Below, piece after piece: positions 59,600 to 64,000 of a stretch of DNA of 64,000 nucleotides. The translations under genes and the position numbers were made by a program. Below the pieces are notes generated by a model. The model saw only the letters and a list, made by a program, of their open reading frames with translations. It was not told the DNA's origin and searched no databases. This stretch comes from Riptortus pedestris. Taxonomy: Eukaryota > Arthropoda > Insecta > Hemiptera > Alydidae. Each line of letters starts with the position of its first letter. The stretch's first letter is position 1. Where the stretch lies: assembly GCA_019009955.1 (NCBI GenBank), contig CM032233.1, positions 13,083,501-13,147,500 of the forward strand, in the 5' to 3' direction.

Positions 59600-60410
59600 G
59601 ATTCCCACGGAGCGAGAGATAAGGTGTCGGCATACGAGTATATATATAGAATTGTGGGGCAGGTGTTTTTCCACCAATGGAAGGTTGGGATGTTAGGCTG
59701 AGGGGCGGAGTACCTATCAAACGATAGATAATATATATCAGTTTTAATTTATATCTCTCTGATTTTACATGGAATACACAATGTAGGGACAACCTAACCG
59801 TTATAATATACATTCATATGAACTAGATATATAGTTTTAAAAACAAACACTTTTTGACACCTATTATTTACGTTTGAGAAGATGTGAAAAACTTAGCTCA
59901 AGAGTACCCACTATTATTTTTGCACCAAATGTTAGAAGAACTATCTGAGAATCGAATGTTGTAATGTTCGTAGTCGGGGAATGTCAGTCGTAGGATCGAG
60001 AGGAGAATTACCCCCTTCTCCGACTCCTAGGGTAAATCTTTCCTTAGTTTTCGACAATTGCAAAACGTTCTGTATTGATTTACCCATCGGACACACCTAC
60101 TTATTTCATCCTGTAAGTGTGTTAAACATCAGTATTTCGTGTTCTAAGTGGAACGAGTTTGTAATCATTTTGTTTTGTAAGTACAATTTTATTATTCAAC
60201 TTTACGTTTATAATGATACAGATAAGTATTTAAATATGTATAATACTTTCACTTTACCACTATATGGAAAAAATAGTAGAACGACAAATTAAATTTATGT
60301 TACGAGTTTCAACTGCTCATTTACTACTTTTCTTTAGATTAAATTAAAAAGGCTTTTTTTTTTTTTTTTTTTTTTTTTTTTGTATGTAGCTAATAAATAT
60401 TCTTGAGCTA
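59600..60410. other. no gene recognised
   Basis: Includes a T-run (60353-60380) and a 103-codon plus frame (59981-60292) without a recognisable domain. Confidence 0.4.
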
Positions 60411-60445
60411 TAACTATTCATTTATTAACGGAAGGACCAAAGAGG

Positions 60446-61009
60446 TCAAACACCTCCACTCTTAATACTTCTTTTATTACAGACAAAGTACTTTCGGGGC
60501 GAACCGTCCCATCATCAGTGCTCTGTGACACAACATTTATACTTTCAAAAACATGTAATATATATGAATAAATAAATAAATAAATGTAAAAATCAACAAA
60601 GGTAGTCAAATATTAAAAACAAACAAATATATAAAATGCAATGCTACACTTATGACTAAAACGTTACCAAATAAATATTAAAAGAAATAAATAACAAAAT
60701 AACTAGGAGATGGAGTGGAACTGACCTAGAGCTGACCCCTATTGAGCCGACATTTCCGGCGAGACTGGGAGCCTACACGGGCCAGGGCAGCTACTGCAGA
60801 GGACGGAACTGGATGTCGCCGGAGATGTCGGCTCAATAGGGACCAGCTCTAGGTCAGTTCCTCTCCATCTCCTAGTTATTTTGTTTTTTGTTTCTTTTAA
60901 TATTTATTTGGTACGTTTTAGTCATAAGTGTAGCATTGCATTTTATATATTTCTTTGTTTTTAATTTTTTTAATATTTGACTACCTTTGTTGACGTTTAC
61001 ATTTATTTA

Positions 61010-61044
<35 letters not shown>

Positions 61045-61150
61045 CATGTTTTTGAAAGTATAAATGTTGTATCACAGACACTGAAGATAGGACGGTTCAC
61101 CCCGAAAGTACTTTGTCTGTAATAAAAGAAGTATTAAGAGTGGACCTCCA
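60446..61150. repeat. Long inverted repeat (arms about 320-335 bp, spacer about 50 bp)
   Basis: Left arm 60446-60763 (ACCTCCACTCTTAATACTTC inward to ATTGAGCCGACATTTCCGGC) is matched by the reverse complement of 60816-61150, with few mismatches and a (TA)n expansion in the right arm (61015-61041). Each arm contains AATATTTATTTGG and the GC-rich GACCTAGAGCTG block. ACCT flanks both sides. Foldback-like or long-TIR element; no ORF, family unknown. Confidence 0.85.
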
Positions 61151-61203
61151 CCAGCCAGCCCAAATCAGGAGTATTCATTTATTATTTTTTAAGGATAAAT
61201 AAA

Positions 61204-61600
61204 ATGCCGACAAGAAGACATTTGGGACATTTGATTTTGAATTCAAATTCAAGCAGTGAATTTCGCAACCAAATTCTTATTAAATACAATTTGTCGGAAA
61301 ACGAACAAATAAAGAGACAACTGAGCGTATTATGCAGTAATTATTTAGTTTGATGCAGAAAAGCCTGCTCCTCAATGAATCGTTTTGAGGTAAAAAAATT
61401 ATCATGGTTAGATGTTGAAGTAGACTTTCAACCTAAGGTGGAAGCCAGGACAGAAGAGGGACCATCGACAAGTGCGGGAAAACGCGGTTGCCCATGAAAT
61501 AAATTTGAGAAAGCCAAGGAACGTACAAAGAAGAAAATAACCAAGAGGGAAGCTGATGAATTTTCAACGCCACAAGCAGTTTTTAACAGAATAACATTTC
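61204..61600 (+). pseudogene. Decayed coding fragment, Lys/Arg-rich, function unknown
   Basis: One frame from ATG 61204 (MPTRRHLGHLILNSNSSS) stays readable for about 130 codons with two in-frame stops (after NYLV and after GKRGCP). It contains LSWLDVEVDFQPKVEARTEE, GPSTSAGKRG and KFEKAKERTKKK. I recall similar GRPRKxFEExSERTKRRK segments in uncharacterised, possibly transposon-related arthropod proteins, but cannot verify this. Confidence 0.45.
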
Positions 61601-61715
61601 GAGTTATTTCGTTAATATTAATGCCTATAAACAAAAACATAAATATGTTTTCACTAAAAAAAAATAAAAATAGTATGAAAATATCTCTTTTTTTGTTACA
61701 TAAAAAATAAAAAAG

Positions 61716-61835
61716 GAGGACCTCATTTTCGTCATATCCTGGGTGGGATCGATGGACATTTGAAGACATTTTTCGAAAATCGCGTCATGAGTGCGACTTC
61801 AATAGCTGATTTCCCTTAGGGGAAATCTGCTAAAA
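61716..61835 (-). mobile_element. HINE-A 5' end fragment
   Basis: GGACCTCATTTTCGTCATAT to CCCTTAGGGGAAATCTGCTA, the 5' block and 5' hairpin only, without microsatellite. Confidence 0.72.
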
Positions 61836-61933
61836 CAAATGTCGATCAGTGGATTGGAAGTGGCGAGAGAGACCGACCCTGAAGAGAGGGCGGGGAACAA
61901 AGTTCAACCAGCTAACGCAGCTTGGGTTTATGG

Positions 61934-62014
61934 GTTATTGAGGTTGTAATCATTATTGGATATTCGAAAAATTTCTTCAAATGTTCATCGCTCCTACCCA
62001 GATGATTACGAAAT

Positions 62015-62072
<58 letters not shown>

Positions 62073-62251
62073 TAGCGCTCTACGGGTCGCAATTCTGGTC
62101 TCATTGGTACCAGACGCGTTATTTAAAAGTTTTATGTAAAAATGTAGATAAAATTCGTTAACGGCAAAAATAGGACCAGTGGGACAGGGGTTTAGAGGGG
62201 GATAATGTTGAAATATCTGCGCCGTATCGAAAAATTGTACAGAATTTACTA
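61934..62251 (+). mobile_element. HINE-A 5' part with (TA)n(TG)n
   Basis: TTATTGAGGTTGTAATCATT, 5' block, (TA)n(GT)n at 62016-62072, TTAGCGCTCTACGGGTCGC and body to GAAAAATTGTACAGAATTTA. 3' end missing. Confidence 0.65.
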
Positions 62252-62900
62252 GCTTAAACAGCTGTTTTAATATTTTATATCTTTTAATTTGAACGTATGT
62301 TTAAAAACCAAATAAAGTATTTGTACAACAAATGAATCATATTTCCATAACAATTGGTGGGTTAACTACATATATACAATACAATTTCATCATCATCCAG
62401 AGTAACCTTAAACGAACCAGACGTGGAGTTGTGACTTGACGAATATCATTTTGTTCATCTAGGTCATGAGCAGAGAGTGAATAGGTGATTCACCATTGGG
62501 GATATCCAATGAAATGTATAGCAGTCCTACATTTCGAGCAGAATGGGAAACTTTTAATGAGTTGATAGGTGCGATAAGAATTGAATGTACCGCCTCGTAT
62601 ACTTGTCATCTTCGTCATCATATCAGAGATTAGACCATTTTCAATTTAGTCTCATATTAACTTGTACAACAACGGAACCACGACGAAAGGATAGCCTTGA
62701 TAATATAGCGTCAGCGGTGTCAAAATTGCAAAAAACAAATATTGCGCGAGACAATAGCGAAAGCCCGATTTTATCCCTTGTATAAAACTTAAAATTCGAA
62801 ACAAACCAACCTTGCCATAATACAGTAACGTTCATTATAGTCTCGAAATGACGATTAGTGAGATGGAAAAGAGGTGAGAATGAAAAGAGGAAAGGCTCCA
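62252..62900. other. no gene recognised
   Basis: AT-rich sequence; the frames at 62585-62904 overlap on both strands without a domain. Confidence 0.4.
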
Positions 62901-62904
62901 GCAT

Positions 62905-63640
62905 GGATGGAGCTGCTTCTTGCGTCTACCATGCATTTAAATAAAAAAACCAAAATCCATGTCCAACGTATGAATGCGACTTGATCTGAACGCCAAAAAG
63001 TATTGGGAAAGTCTCGGAAGCAGCATAGACTGAACTGCTAGTTGAGTATAGCACGGCATTAATCTACAATAGCCCACGACTAGATAGGACTTTATCTGAA
63101 CGCCATCTAGTATTGGGGGTGTCTCGGAAGAAGCTTGGATGAGGCTGCTTGTAGATCCTAGCACACCTTTTATATGCAATAGCCATCTACCAAGCTCAAA
63201 CTCTGAATGGAACTTTATCTGAAGGCCATCTAGTATTGGGAGTGCCTCGGAAGAAGCTTGGATGAGGCTGCTTGTAGATCCTAGCACACCTTTTATATAC
63301 AATAGCCATCTACCAAGCTCAAACTCTGAATGGGTTTGATCAGAACGCCATCTAGTATTGGGGGTGTCTCGGAAGAAGCTTGGATGAGGCTGCTTGTAGA
63401 TCCTAGCACACCTTTTATATGCAATAGCCATCTTACCAAGCTCAAACTCTGAATGGAACTTTATCTGAGGGCATCTAGTATTGGGGGTGTCTCGGAAGAA
63501 GCTTGGATGAGGCTGTTTGTGTATTTAGCAGGCCTTTTGTATACCATGGCCATCAACCATGTCCAACGTCTGGATGGACTTGATCTGAACGCCATCTGGT
63601 ATTGAGACGTCTCAGAAGCTGGTTGAGCGGGGGGGGGCGA
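62905..63640. repeat. 123-bp tandem repeat, about six units
   Basis: Anchor CGCCATCTAGTATTGGGGGT recurs with about 123-base spacing (near 62990, 63100, 63222, 63346, 63468, 63590), each followed by CTCGGAAGAAGCTTGGATGA and AATAGCCATCTACCAAGCTC. The first and last units are most diverged. Because 123 is a multiple of three, a minus frame stays open over 62937-63431 (repeating LGSTSSLIQASSE); I treat it as a consequence of the array. Confidence 0.88.
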
Positions 63641-64000
63641 TATATTTCCCAAAAGTAGACAGTTTCTACTGGAAGCTACAGTAACAAACTGTCAACGACC
63701 ACTTTACCTAAATCGATCAATGAATAACAAGGGCATACTTTTCTTTCTTCTCGAGTCTTTAAATCTGGTAAACCCCATGAGCCTTGAGACATTGGGCGTA
63801 TAGCTCCATTATAAAAAACTGTTTTAATTCATGGTTATGAGAGAAAGCCGTTGGTGGGTACCCTGGAAAGAGAGGTAGAATGGTTTGGTGTAAGATTTTA
63901 GAAGCCATATTCGCCCAATGTGGTTTGGTGACTTAGGTAGAGATGGAATACAAGAGAAGGGATTATATATGTGTGTGTGTCTACATATATATATATAACA
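63641..64000. other. no gene recognised
   Basis: G-run at 63628-63637, then unassigned sequence; ends in (TG)n/(TA)n. Confidence 0.4.

Noticed and set aside
59981..60292. 103-codon plus-strand frame
   Set aside because: No domain, AT-rich codon use, no promoter or splice evidence.
60413..61184. 13-bp direct repeat TATTCATTTATTA as target duplication of the palindrome
   Set aside because: It lies about 20-30 bases outside the matching arms on both sides, so it does not abut the element; the ACCT flank fits better, though it is short.
62937..63431. 164-codon minus-strand ORF
   Set aside because: It coincides with a tandem array whose period is a multiple of three, which is enough to keep it open. 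Kept as a finding, not as a gene.

Overview
This looks like gene-poor, AT-rich nuclear DNA from an arthropod, most likely an insect. I infer that from the transposon mixture (piggyBac, hAT, several non-LTR retrotransposon lineages, two probable solo LTRs, Helitron-type elements), the very abundant (TA)n tracts and the absence of bacterial-style gene packing. The species cannot be fixed from the sequence.

The dominant component is one dispersed family, called HINE-A here, with dozens of copies in both orientations. Its plus form starts TTTTAGCAGATTTCCC, forms a 5' hairpin (AGCAGATTTCCC TTAA GGGAAATCAGCT), carries a (TA)n or (CA)n tract at a fixed internal position next to the palindrome ACCGCTCTAGCGGT, and ends with GGGAAATCTGCT, a hairpin ACGCAG-CCC-CTGCGT and GACGGACTTTT. 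The 12-bp subterminal inverted repeats, asymmetric ends, 3' hairpin, internal microsatellite and insertion into T/A tracts without target duplication match the architecture of non-autonomous Helentron elements (HINEs, such as Drosophila DINE-1). No Rep/helicase ORF is present, so every copy would be mobilised in trans. Full-length examples lie at 6540-6984 (-), 7408-8253 (-), 18083-18898 (+), 32697-33354 (+), 33680-34269 (+), 39574-40187 (-) and 48431-48994 (-).

Layout. 0-6 kb: piggyBac transposase N-terminal pseudogene, HINE mosaic, internally deleted piggyBac (4459-5578). 6-13 kb: HINE copies, some nested. 12.4-15.4 kb: a HINE interrupted by a LINE that is itself interrupted by an RTE-like element. 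16.1-17.0 kb: a 38-bp satellite derived from HINE interior. 17.3-21 kb: LINE 3' ends, complete HINE, piggyBac end. 21.4-22.4 kb: deleted hAT. 22.8-27.5 kb: RTE-like repeats and a 20-bp minisatellite grown from the HINE 3' hairpin. 28.6-29.2 kb: the only candidate host gene, a terminal exon for a two-membrane-segment protein. 29.4-54.4 kb: HINE/LINE mosaic with two probable LTR-free LINE fragments duplicated in inverted orientation. 54.5-57.65 kb: a large broken APE-type LINE on the minus strand, cut by a solo LTR (57651-58230). 60.4-61.15 kb: a long near-perfect palindrome, then a decayed coding fragment, then 123-bp tandem repeats at 62.9-63.6 kb.

Apart from the 28.6-kb exon, nothing here looks like a functional gene. 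Its interest lies in transposon architecture: how one Helentron-like family nests, seeds satellites, and shares flanking sequence between copies.
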